Of a stretch of 64,000 nt of DNA, positions 47,358-55,371 are shown in pieces. Position numbers and translations under genes: made by a program. The notes under the pieces are model-generated. The model saw only the letters and a list, made by a program, of their open reading frames with translations, searched no databases and was not told the origin of the DNA. The DNA comes from Deltaproteobacteria bacterium. Lineage in GTDB: Bacteria > Myxococcota_A > UBA9160 > UBA4427. Position 1 is the stretch's first letter; each line of letters begins with the position of its first letter. Location: positions 177,952 through 241,951 of the forward strand of contig JAJDAN010000024.1 in assembly GCA_029261855.1 (NCBI GenBank), given 5' to 3'.

Positions 47358-48446
47358 ATGCCGGAACACGTGCTGGTGGTCGGTGCCACGGGTGTCGTCG
47401 GGTTCGCCGCCCTGAAGCAGTTCGGCGGGCGCAGCGACTGCAAGCTCACGGCCGTTTCGCGGCGAGAGCCCCTCGAACGCTTCGGGGCGGACTTTCTCCC
47501 GCTCGACCTGACGGACGCGGCGGCGTGCGCGCAGGCGGCGCGAGACCTTCCCGATGTGACGCGGGTGGTGTACGCCGCCCTCTACGAGCGCCCCGGACTG
47601 GTGGCCGGCTGGCTCGAGGCCGAGCAGATCGAGACGAACCGCCGAATGCTCGAGAACCTGCTGGTGCCCCTTGGCGAGACGGCGCGCGGGCTTCGGCACG
47701 TGACACTGCTCCAGGGCACCAAGGCCTACGGCGTGCACGTGGCACCCCTCGCCATCCCGGCACGCGAGAACCGGTCCGAGCGGCGCGACGTCCCGAACTT
47801 CTACTGGGATCAGGAGGACCTGCTGCGGTCGAAGCCCGGCGGCGGCCCGTGGCATTGGACCATCCTGCGACCCCAGATCGTCTTCGGTCTGTCACTCGGA
47901 TCGGCCATGAACCTGATTCCCGCCATCGGCACCTACGCGGCGTTGAAGCGCGAACGGGGTGAAGCGCTCGACTACCCGGGCGGGCTCGGCCCGATCCTCG
48001 AAGCCGTGGACGCGGACCTGCTGGCCCGGGTCATCGATTGGGCGGGCAGCTCGCCGCAGGCTCGCGACGAGGTCTTCAACGTGACAAACGGCGACGTATT
48101 CGTCTGGCACAACGTCTGGCCGGCCATCGCCGACGCGCTCGGCATGACGCCCGGCCAGCACACGCCCGAACGCCTGGCCGAGACGATGCCGCCCCAGGCC
48201 GAAGCCTGGGACGCGGTGCGCGAGCGCCACGGCCTGCGCGCCCCGGGTCTCGACGCGTTCGTCGGCAAGTCGTTCCACTACGCGGACTTCTGCATGGCGT
48301 ACGGCGCCGACCGCGCGGTGTCGCCCGCGCTCGTGTCCACCACGAAGCTCCGCCAGGCCGGCTTCCACGAGGTGATGGACAGCGAGGTGATGTTCCGGAA
48401 GTGGTTCGCGGAGTTCCAGGATCGCAGGCTACTTCCCGACCCGTAG
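47358..48446 (+). CDS. PRISE-type SDR reductase (progesterone 5-beta-reductase/iridoid synthase-like)
   Basis: 362-residue extended SDR. The N-terminal Rossmann motif is VVGATGVVGFAAL; further PRISE-type features are LLQGTKAYGVHV, PNFYWDQEDLL (the family's YxxD-like segment) and NVTNGDVFVWHNVWPAIADA, ending with MFRKWFAEFQDRRLLP. The family reduces activated C=C bonds of enones with NADPH. Bacterial members are usually uncharacterised; a role in steroid, terpenoid or other enone metabolism is inference. Confidence 0.85.
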   Translation: MPEHVLVVGATGVVGFAALKQFGGRSDCKLTAVSRREPLERFGADFLPLDLTDAAACAQAARDLPDVTRVVYAALYERPGLVAGWLEAEQIETNRRMLENLLVPLGETARGLRHVTLLQGTKAYGVHVAPLAIPARENRSERRDVPNFYWDQEDLLRSKPGGGPWHWTILRPQIVFGLSLGSAMNLIPAIGTYAALKRERGEALDYPGGLGPILEAVDADLLARVIDWAGSSPQARDEVFNVTNGDVFVWHNVWPAIADALGMTPGQHTPERLAETMPPQAEAWDAVRERHGLRAPGLDAFVGKSFHYADFCMAYGADRAVSPALVSTTKLRQAGFHEVMDSEVMFRKWFAEFQDRRLLPDP

Positions 48447-48492
48447 CCGCCGGGACCCCGCCGCGCGCGCCGGCATCGAAGTTGTGCCTCGC

Positions 48493-50154
48493 ATGCGAAT
48501 TCCGGACCCTCCCGACATGGACGACGCGCCCTTCACGCTTCCGACGGGCTGGACCCAGCGCCTGCTGCTCGATCTCGCTCGGGAACGCGAGGTCGAGGGG
48601 CTGCTCGAACGGATCGTCGCGCGCTTCGCAGAAGTCCCCGACCTGGCTCTCGCCCGGGTGTGGATCAAGCGCCCGGGCGACATCTGCGGGCACTGCCCCA
48701 TGCGCGACGAGTGCGCCCGGGAAATCGATTGCCTGCATCTGGTCGCGAGCGCCGGACGCGACCCCCGGGAGCCGGGCGCGGACTGGTCCCGGCTCGACGG
48801 TGACTTCAGCCGCTTTCCCATCGGCGTCCGCAAGGTCGGCGCGGTGGCAGAGACAGCGGATGCCGTCTGGGTCGAGGACATGCGCGAATCGAGCACCTGG
48901 ATCGCACGGCCGGACTGGGCGCACCACGAAGGAATCGTCGGCTTCGGCGCGCAGCCCTTGATCCACCGCGGCGAAGTACTGGGCGTCCTGGGTGTCTTCA
49001 CCCGCCGACGCTTCTGCGAGGAATGCCTCGCCGCGCTCCGGGTCGTGGCGGACCACGCCGCGGCCGCGCTCGCCAACGCGCGCGCCTTCGAGGAAATCGA
49101 AAAGCTGCGCGAGCGGCTGGCGGTGGAGAACGCCTACCTGCGCGACGAAATCGACGAAGCGCAGTCCTTCGGCGAGATCCTGGGGGTCAGCTCGCCCATC
49201 CGTCGCATGGGAGAACAGATCCAACAGGTCGCCCCCACCGATGCGACCGCGCTGGTACTCGGAGAGTCGGGGACCGGCAAAGAACTCGTCGCCCGCGAGA
49301 TCCACCGCCGGAGTCACCGCAAGGATGGCCCGCTCATCCGCGTGAACTGTGCGTCGGTGCCGCGCGATCTGTTCGAGAGCGAGTTCTTCGGCCACGTGAA
49401 GGGTGCCTTCACCGGGGCCACCCGCGATCGCGTGGGTCGCTTCGCGGCGGCGGACGGCGGGACCCTCTTCCTGGACGAAGTCGGCGAGATCCCCTTCGAG
49501 CTGCAGAGCAAGTTGCTGCGCGTGTTGCAGGAAGGGCAGTACGAGCGCCTCGGCGACGACTCCACGCGCGACGTGGACGTGCGCATCGTGTGCGCGACGA
49601 ACGTCGACCTCGAGGCGCAGGTCAAGGCGGGTCGCTTCCGGGAGGACCTCTACTACCGACTCAACGTCTTCCCGATCGAGGTTCCGCCGCTTCGGGACCG
49701 GTCCGACGACGTGGTCATCCTGGCCGACGCGTTCACGGAGATCGCCGCTCGCAAGCTGCGCAAGCCAGCTCGCCTGACAGAAGCCGATCGACGCCTGCTC
49801 GCCTCGTACCCCTGGCCAGGCAACGTCCGCGAGCTGCAGAACGTCATCGAGCGTGCGGTCATCCGGTCCGTCGATGGCAGTTTGCGCTTCGACCTCACCC
49901 CCCCGACCGCCGCCGGTCCGCCCGGCGACCGCGCCTCGATCGATGGCGACGGGCGCAAGCAGGCGGCAGACTCGACGGTCTTGAGCGACGCGGAGATGCG
50001 CGAGCGCGAGCGCGAGAATTTCCGGGTCGCCCTCGAGCAGGCGGGGGGCCGCATCGCGGGGCCCGGCGGCGTCGCGGAGCTTCTCGGCCTGCGCCCCAGC
50101 ACGGTCACGTCGCGACTCAAGCGACACGGCCTCGCCCGCCCCGGCCGCGAGTAA
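48493..50154 (+). CDS. sigma-54-dependent activator with GAF domain (FhlA/NtrC class)
   Basis: 553 residues. A GAF sensor domain (about 30-200) contains an unusual Cys cluster, C65, C68, C74 and C80 (DICGHCPMRDEC, then CLHL), suited to a metal or Fe-S centre. The AAA+ domain has Walker A GESGTGK 257-263, the sigma-54 contact loop GAFTGA 304-309 and Walker B LFLDEV 325-330. A Fis-type HTH ends the protein (ELLGLRPSTVTSRLKRHGL). ATG at 48493 is chosen; GTG 48484 and ATG 48517 are alternatives. It sits directly upstream of a sigma-54 promoter with a palindrome, its most likely target. Confidence 0.92.
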   Translation: MRIPDPPDMDDAPFTLPTGWTQRLLLDLAREREVEGLLERIVARFAEVPDLALARVWIKRPGDICGHCPMRDECAREIDCLHLVASAGRDPREPGADWSRLDGDFSRFPIGVRKVGAVAETADAVWVEDMRESSTWIARPDWAHHEGIVGFGAQPLIHRGEVLGVLGVFTRRRFCEECLAALRVVADHAAAALANARAFEEIEKLRERLAVENAYLRDEIDEAQSFGEILGVSSPIRRMGEQIQQVAPTDATALVLGESGTGKELVAREIHRRSHRKDGPLIRVNCASVPRDLFESEFFGHVKGAFTGATRDRVGRFAAADGGTLFLDEVGEIPFELQSKLLRVLQEGQYERLGDDSTRDVDVRIVCATNVDLEAQVKAGRFREDLYYRLNVFPIEVPPLRDRSDDVVILADAFTEIAARKLRKPARLTEADRRLLASYPWPGNVRELQNVIERAVIRSVDGSLRFDLTPPTAAGPPGDRASIDGDGRKQAADSTVLSDAEMRERERENFRVALEQAGGRIAGPGGVAELLGLRPSTVTSRLKRHGLARPGRE

Positions 50155-50192
50155 CGAAGAGCTTCGGATCCGGGCCCAGTCACGAGTCCAGT

Positions 50193-50219
50193 CACGGGAT
50201 CTCGTCACGAGATCTCGTG
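50193..50219. promoter_or_regulatory. tandem palindromic site, probable activator (UAS) binding site
   Basis: CACGGGATCTCGT (50193-50205) and CACGAGATCTCGT (50206-50218) form a 13-bp tandem repeat; the second copy is a perfect 14-bp palindrome with the following G. It lies about 90-113 bases upstream of the -24 element at 50306, the usual place for an NtrC-class activator. Confidence 0.65.
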
Positions 50220-50305
50220 CCCACGAACTTTCGAGTCTGCCTGGGCGCGGCTGATGATGGGCGATTCCCGAGCCACCTCGCGGGCTTGCCTCGTCGCGAG
50301 CTCGT

Positions 50306-50321
50306 CGGCACGCCATCTGCA
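50306..50321 (+). promoter_or_regulatory. sigma-54 promoter of the ECF sigma-GST-flavoprotein operon
   Basis: CGGCACG-CCAT-CTGCA matches the -24/-12 consensus at ten of twelve positions, including GG and GC at correct spacing. The predicted start is near 50331, with a leader of about 43 bases that includes the GAGGAG Shine-Dalgarno of the ECF gene. Confidence 0.65.
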
Positions 50322-50374
50322 GTCGGACTCGGGCGAGCCGGGCATCCCCCCGGCCGGACCCCGAGGAGAAATCC

Positions 50375-51061
50375 ATGTTCCCCGCTTCAGCATCCCAAGC
50401 CACTGCCTGCGTCCCCCCGGAGCCGGCACGGCGCGGCGCCCACCTCCGGCTCCTGGACGAACGGGTCCGGGACGAACCCGACTTCGAGGACGAGGAAGTC
50501 CTGGTCGCCGCGCTGCGGTCGCGAGACGAGGCCGCATTCGAACACCTGGTTCGCGAGAACGGCACGCGCCTGCTCGGCGTCGCGCGCCGCATCCTGCCCG
50601 AAGAAGCCGACGCCCGGGACGCAGTCCAGGACGCCTTCGTGTCGGCGTTGCGGTCGATCGACCGCTTCGAGGGCGAGGCGCGGTTCACGACCTGGTTGCA
50701 TCGCATCGTGGTCAACGCCGCGCTGATGAAGCTTCGCACGCGCAGACGCAAGCCCGAGCAGCCCTTCGACGATCAGAACTTCCACCAGCTGTCGGCGCCC
50801 CAGGAATCCCCCGCGCTCCGCGCGGAACGAGAGCAAGCACGCGACCGGCTGCGGCGAGCCGTCGAGCAGCTCCCGGAGCGCCACCGCCGCGTGATCCAGC
50901 TGCGCGACCTCGAGGAACGCGACACCCGCGAGACCGCGGAAGTCCTCGCGATCTCACCGTCAGCGGTCAAGACGCGCCTCCACCGGGCGCACCGCGCACT
51001 CCGGACGATCCTCGCCAATAGCGACCTCCGAAGCGACGTATCGGAAGGAGCCCTGTCATGA
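50375..51061 (+). CDS. ECF sigma factor
   Basis: 228-residue sigma-70-family protein of the extracytoplasmic-function type. Region 2 spans DEAAFEHLVRENGTRLLGVA, then DAVQDAFVSALRSIDRFEG and FTTWLHRIVVNAAL; region 4 is LPERHRRVIQLRDLEERDTR followed by the HTH AEVLAISPSAVKTRLHRAH. A 35-residue N-terminal extension is variable. ATG 50375 follows GAGGAG. No anti-sigma gene is adjacent; the next gene, overlapping by ATGA, is a GST. Placement behind a sigma-54 promoter suggests a cascade in which RpoN controls a second sigma factor. Confidence 0.92.
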   Translation: MFPASASQATACVPPEPARRGAHLRLLDERVRDEPDFEDEEVLVAALRSRDEAAFEHLVRENGTRLLGVARRILPEEADARDAVQDAFVSALRSIDRFEGEARFTTWLHRIVVNAALMKLRTRRRKPEQPFDDQNFHQLSAPQESPALRAEREQARDRLRRAVEQLPERHRRVIQLRDLEERDTRETAEVLAISPSAVKTRLHRAHRALRTILANSDLRSDVSEGALS

Positions 51062-51672
51062 TCCGCCTGTACGACTTCCCGCTCTCGGGCAACGCCCACA
51101 AGGTCCGGAACATGCTGTCGCTCCTGGCCGTGCCCTACGAGCGGGTGCTCGTCGACCTGCCCGCCGGCGAGCAGCGCAGCCCGGAGTTCCTCGCTCTGAA
51201 TCCCTTCGGGCAGGTCCCCGTCCTTCGCGACGACGACGAGACCGTGCGCGATTCGAGTGCGATCCTCGTCTATCTCGGCCGCAAGTTCGGGCGCGGCGAA
51301 TGGTTGCCCGTGGATGCACTGGGCGAGGCGCGCGTTGTCGAGTGGCTCGCGACGGCCAACACCCTCGTCGCCGACGGACTGGCCCGCGCCCGGGTCATCC
51401 AGCTCTTCGGCCGGGACGGTGATCTCGGGGCCGCCCAGGAACTCGCCCACAGGGCCCTCGGCAGCTTCGATGCCCACCTCGACCAGCGCGCGTGGCTGGC
51501 GTGCAAGCGCCCGACCATCGCCGACGTCGCCAACTACAGCTATGTCGCCCTGGCGCCGGACGGTGGCGTCGCCCTCGACCCCTACCCGAACGTGCAGCGA
51601 TGGCTCGAGCGACTCGAGAAGCTGCCGGGCTTCGAGCCGGCGCCGTCCCAGGCAGGGGGGCCGGGCCGATGA
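51058..51672 (+). CDS. glutathione S-transferase
   Basis: 204 residues with a thioredoxin-like N-terminal domain (IRLYDFPLSGNAHKVRNML) whose Ser/Asn region corresponds to the GSH-activating site, the cis-Pro segment FGQVPVL and SNAIL-like RDSSAILVYLG, then an all-helical C-terminal domain. It conjugates or reduces electrophiles with glutathione. It is coupled by four-base overlaps to the ECF sigma gene before and the flavoprotein gene after. Confidence 0.9.
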   Translation: MIRLYDFPLSGNAHKVRNMLSLLAVPYERVLVDLPAGEQRSPEFLALNPFGQVPVLRDDDETVRDSSAILVYLGRKFGRGEWLPVDALGEARVVEWLATANTLVADGLARARVIQLFGRDGDLGAAQELAHRALGSFDAHLDQRAWLACKRPTIADVANYSYVALAPDGGVALDPYPNVQRWLERLEKLPGFEPAPSQAGGPGR

Positions 51673-52586
51673 CCGCGTCTCCGTTCCACGAGGGCGAGCG
51701 CGAGGTCCAGGCCCGCCTCGGCGTGCGCGATCAGCTCGAGGCTCGTGGCCGCAAGGTCGTTCGCGACCATCTCCCCGAGCAGCACCGGCGCTTCTACGCC
51801 GAGCTGCCCTTCGTCGTCGTCGCGGCGAGAGACGCCGCGAGCCGTCCGTGGGCGACTCTGCTCACCGGCGCACCCGGCTTCATTCAGTCTCCCGACCCGG
51901 AAACCCTGCGGATCCGGGCGCGCGTCGGCGCCGACGATGCGCTTTCGGGCGCGTTGACTGAGAACCGGGAGATCGGTCTGCTGGGAATCGATCTGGCACG
52001 ACGGCGCCGCAACCGGGTCAACGGCCGTCTCCGCGAAGATGCCGGCTCCGAGATCGTACTCGGGGTCGAGCAGAGCTTCGGGAACTGCCCGCGCTTCATT
52101 CACGTCCGCGACTGGGAGCCCGCCGCCCTGCCCGAGCAGCCTCGGACCCCCGTTCGAACACCGGGACTCAGCGACACACAGAGGGCGGATCTCGGCCGGG
52201 CGGAGACCTTCTTCCTGGCAACCGGCTACCGGGACCGGGGTGCGGGCGACGCGGCGCACTTCGGCATGGACGCCTCCCATCGCGGCGGACCGCCGGGCTT
52301 CGTCCAGGTCGAGAACGCGAACCAGCTCGTGTTTCCCGACTACGCGGGAAACGACCACTTCAATACCTTCGGCAACCTGGTACGCGACCCGCGCATCGGC
52401 CTCGTCTTCGTTGATTTCGAGCGCGGCGATCTACTGCAGTTGACCGGACAAGCGACCATCGATTGGCGTGCGCCGGACACGGCTCGCTTCCCGGGCGCCC
52501 TGCGGCTCGTCCGGGTTCGGATCGACGAGGTCGTCGAGCGAAAGGACGCCCTACCCCTCCGCTGGTCTCGGCGCGAAGCCGCCTGA
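51669..52586 (+). CDS. PNPOx-like FMN-binding split-barrel protein
   Basis: 305-residue protein of the pyridoxamine-5'-phosphate-oxidase-like family, two-barrel form. Features are the first-barrel segment FVVVAARDAASRPWATLLTG, the second segment TFFLATGY, the pattern DASHRGGPPGFVQVE and FGNLVRDPRIGLVFVDFERG. Relatives bind FMN or heme and are often found next to GSTs. ATG at 51669 overlaps the GST stop. It may detoxify a small molecule together with the GST; the reaction is unknown. Confidence 0.85.
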   Translation: MTASPFHEGEREVQARLGVRDQLEARGRKVVRDHLPEQHRRFYAELPFVVVAARDAASRPWATLLTGAPGFIQSPDPETLRIRARVGADDALSGALTENREIGLLGIDLARRRRNRVNGRLREDAGSEIVLGVEQSFGNCPRFIHVRDWEPAALPEQPRTPVRTPGLSDTQRADLGRAETFFLATGYRDRGAGDAAHFGMDASHRGGPPGFVQVENANQLVFPDYAGNDHFNTFGNLVRDPRIGLVFVDFERGDLLQLTGQATIDWRAPDTARFPGALRLVRVRIDEVVERKDALPLRWSRREAA

Positions 52587-52592
52587 TGGCGG

Positions 52593-53369
52593 CTAGACGC
52601 TCCAGATCTGTTCGAGTCGCTTCGCGTCGAGCGCTTCCGGCTTTACGTCGATGCACGCAATGGCCTCGAGGGTGCCTGAAAGCTGGGGCACTTCGGCGAC
52701 CTGCCGGGAGAACGCCTCCGCGAGATCGCGGGTGAGCTGTCCCAAGGCGGTGGAAACGGGGCCGACTCCCGGCTCGCTGAGACCCAGCTGCAGCGTGAAC
52801 TCCGCGTCTTCGGGGATGGCTCCGTGAAGGATCTCGCGTCCGAGCTGCACCACACGCAGGGGCGGTGACAGCTCGGCGAGGGCGTTCAGGGCGCGGAGCA
52901 GCAACAGGAACACGGTCTCGTCCTTCGAGGACTGCGCCACGCCGAGCACGATGTGTCCGGGGTCGCCGTTGCGCAGTCCCACGAAATCGAGCCCGCGCCG
53001 GGACAGCGCCGGATGCTGCGCATGAGGCACTGGACTCACGGCACCCGATAGGCAGACGAGGCGTTCTTCCGGGTCTGCACCCGCACCTACGATCTGCAGC
53101 TCGAGTGATTCATAGAAGTCCTCGAGGATCAGCTCGCCGCCGTCGCCGTCATCGTCGCCACCGCCGACCAACTCGGCGTTCGGCTCCCACAACCGCTCGA
53201 CCAGGTAGTAGGACTCGAGGAACTCCATGACGAGCAGCTCGATGTTCTGGATGTAGTCGGCACACTCCACGAGCTGTGCCGACAGCTCGAGCTGCTGGCA
53301 GTGGTCGAGGTGCTCTCGGAAGGGGGTGGTCAGGTCGCCCAGGGACGACGCGCCGGATTCGAAGTCCAT
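52593..53369 (-). CDS. conserved-looking hypothetical protein
   Basis: 258 residues, acidic, no signal peptide or membrane segment. The N-terminal third is helical (LELSAQLVECADYIQNIELL), followed by an Asp/Gly-rich patch (GGGDDDGDGGE) and an alpha/beta region (LDFVGLRNGDPGHIVLGVA, DETVFLLLLRALNALAEL). I do not recognise a family. ATG 53369 has GAGGAG very close (two bases). It diverges from the K+ channel gene and converges with the flavoprotein gene, so it stands alone. Confidence 0.6.
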   Translation of the reverse strand: MDFESGASSLGDLTTPFREHLDHCQQLELSAQLVECADYIQNIELLVMEFLESYYLVERLWEPNAELVGGGDDDGDGGELILEDFYESLELQIVGAGADPEERLVCLSGAVSPVPHAQHPALSRRGLDFVGLRNGDPGHIVLGVAQSSKDETVFLLLLRALNALAELSPPLRVVQLGREILHGAIPEDAEFTLQLGLSEPGVGPVSTALGQLTRDLAEAFSRQVAEVPQLSGTLEAIACIDVKPEALDAKRLEQIWSV

Positions 53370-53463
53370 GGCTCCTCATCGGAAGACCGCTTTCGCGCGT
53401 TGAGGCCTCGCTGCCGAGGATCTGGGCCCTACCTAGGGTAATGCCCGAGTCCCGCGCCCCCCC

Positions 53464-53469
53464 TACAAT
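53464..53469 (+). promoter_or_regulatory. -10 element TACAAT, probable leaderless K+ channel transcript
   Basis: TACAAT ends seven bases before the ATG at 53477; no Shine-Dalgarno and no clear -35 are visible. Confidence 0.45.
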
Positions 53470-53476
53470 CCGCGCC

Positions 53477-54313
53477 ATGAAGGATGAGGGCCAGCGCGCC
53501 CCCTGGCGGGAGCAGATCCGCGTCATCATCTTCGAGGCGGACACGCCGGTGGGCAAGGCCTTCGATATCGGCCTGTTCGTGGCCATCGTACTCAGCGTCG
53601 CCGCGGTGATGGTCGAGAGCGTGGACGGCTTTCGGCACGAGCACGGTCGCCTGCTCTACGGCATCGAGTGGGTGTTCACGGCGCTCTTCACCCTCGAGTA
53701 CGGGTTGCGCTTGATCTGCGTACAGCAACCCCTCCGCTACGCGCGCAGCTTCTTCGGCGTCGTCGACCTGCTCGCGATCCTGCCCACCTACCTGAGCATC
53801 CTGTTTCCCGGCGCCCAGTCACTGCTGGTGATCCGAGGCCTGCGCCTGCTGCGGATATTCCGGGTCTTCAAGCTGGGACAGTTCCTCGGTGAGGCAAGCC
53901 TGCTGCGAGCGGCGCTCGCGGGCAGCCGTCACAAGATCACGATCTTCCTGGGGACGGTCCTGATCCTGGTCACCATTCTCGGGGCCGCGATGTATCTCAT
54001 CGAGGGGCAGGAGAGTGGCTTCGACAACATCCCCATCTCGGTCTACTGGGCGATCGTGACCATGACGACGGTTGGATACGGCGACATCGCGCCACAGACC
54101 CCGCTGGGCAAGGCGCTCGCCTCGTTCGTCATGATCCTCGGCTACAGCATCCTCGCCGTCCCGACCGGCATCGTGACGGCGGAGATCCTGGAGACCGCAC
54201 GGAGCGAGAGAACACCTACGACCCGCAGCTGCCCACACTGCACCAGCGACGGACACCGGGCCGACGCGCGCTTCTGCCGGGACTGCGGCGGAGCGCTGGC
54301 GGAACCCGCCTAG
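53477..54313 (+). CDS. voltage-gated K+ channel with C-terminal zinc ribbon
   Basis: 278-residue six-helix channel of the Kv/KvAP type. S1-S3 span about 28-108; the voltage sensor S4 is VIRGLRLLRIFRVFK (118-132) with basic residues every third position; S5 follows at about 153-175; the selectivity filter is TTVGYGD (197-203) before S6. A cytoplasmic tail ends in a zinc ribbon, CPHC (252-255) and CRDC (267-270), which is uncommon on such channels and may bind metal or a partner. It is monocistronic. Confidence 0.93.
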   Translation: MKDEGQRAPWREQIRVIIFEADTPVGKAFDIGLFVAIVLSVAAVMVESVDGFRHEHGRLLYGIEWVFTALFTLEYGLRLICVQQPLRYARSFFGVVDLLAILPTYLSILFPGAQSLLVIRGLRLLRIFRVFKLGQFLGEASLLRAALAGSRHKITIFLGTVLILVTILGAAMYLIEGQESGFDNIPISVYWAIVTMTTVGYGDIAPQTPLGKALASFVMILGYSILAVPTGIVTAEILETARSERTPTTRSCPHCTSDGHRADARFCRDCGGALAEPA

Positions 54314-54329
54314 CCCGGACTCGCCCCGG

Positions 54330-55265
54330 TCAGGACGGCCGAGACGACGCGAACCGCGCGATCACGCTCTGGCCGAAGTCCGCGACGCTGTCGATGTACT
54401 CGGACCGGGACGCTCCCGGGAGGCCGAGCGACAGCCAGGTCACCCCGACCGCCTCGAGCGCGGCGACCTGCTCGAGGAATGCCGGTGCATCCAGGGCCTG
54501 ACGCGTGTTCATCCCGAAGCCGAACGGAACGAAGTTCACGTCGAGAGGCTCGCTGCGACCGGCTCGCGCAGCCATCTCGCGCAACCGCTCGATCTTCTCG
54601 CCGAGATCTGCCGCGGTCTCGATGGCTGCCGTGCGTGTGCGGCCCGCGAAGTTCCGCGGCAGCGGGAAGGGGCTCCAGCCCTCGGCGTGAAGGACCGCCC
54701 GTTCCATCGCCTTCTTCGAGTTCCCGCCGACCCAGATCGGCGGATGCGGGCGTTGCAGGGGGCGAGGCAGGGCCGTGTTCGCGCGCGCGTGGAAACCGCG
54801 ACCCGAGAGAGAGACCGACTCGCCGGACCACGCCAGCTGGATGGCCTCGAGCGCCTCGTCGCACTGGGCGTTCCGGTCCTCGAAGTCTGCACCCAGGGCC
54901 TCGTACTCACCCTCGAGATAGCCGGCCGCGACACCCATGATGGTGCGGCCGCCCGAGAGCACATCGAGACTGGCCACGGACTTCGCGGTCAGGAACGGAT
55001 TGCGATAGGGCAGAACGAGAATGTTGGTGTGGAGCCGCAGGCGCTCGGTCGCCATCGCCGCCGCCGTGAGCGACACGAACGGGTCGAGGCTGTGGTGTCC
55101 GCCGCTCGCGAGCCACTCGTCCGAGGGAAACGGGTGCTCGGTCACGTAGCAGGCATCGAAGCCTGCGGACTCGGCGGCGCGCGCCACCTCGGCGACGGCT
55201 TCCCCGGTGGTGAACTCGCTGCCGCGCTCGACCCGATCAGTCGGAAGTTGAATCGAAAATTTCAC
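54330..55265 (-). CDS. LLM-class (F420/flavin) oxidoreductase
   Basis: 311-residue luciferase-like TIM-barrel enzyme. It starts VKFSIQLPTD and shows AGFDACYVTEHPFP, SLTAAAMATERLRLHTNILV, SGGRTIMGVAAGYLEGEYE and RPHPPIWVGGNS, the last typical of F420-dependent family members. Substrate unknown. It is distinct from the monooxygenase at 4.2-5.3 kb. The start is the GTG at 55265 behind a G-rich Shine-Dalgarno; the longer reading adds only a Gly-rich stub. Confidence 0.87.
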   Translation of the reverse strand: MKFSIQLPTDRVERGSEFTTGEAVAEVARAAESAGFDACYVTEHPFPSDEWLASGGHHSLDPFVSLTAAAMATERLRLHTNILVLPYRNPFLTAKSVASLDVLSGGRTIMGVAAGYLEGEYEALGADFEDRNAQCDEALEAIQLAWSGESVSLSGRGFHARANTALPRPLQRPHPPIWVGGNSKKAMERAVLHAEGWSPFPLPRNFAGRTRTAAIETAADLGEKIERLREMAARAGRSEPLDVNFVPFGFGMNTRQALDAPAFLEQVAALEAVGVTWLSLGLPGASRSEYIDSVADFGQSVIARFASSRPS

Positions 55266-55371
55266 CTGCCCCCCTGCCCCCCCCGGCCACGGTGTCATGT
55301 CGAGATTGATCGGATACCGTCGACGGTCCGCCGGGGCAAGACGAGACGGCAGGGACGACGGAGAAAAGATC

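Noticed and set aside
50193..50219. Rho-independent terminator of the activator gene
   Set aside because: The palindrome has no loop or U-tract and lies in a tandem repeat upstream of a sigma-54 promoter; an activator site explains it better.
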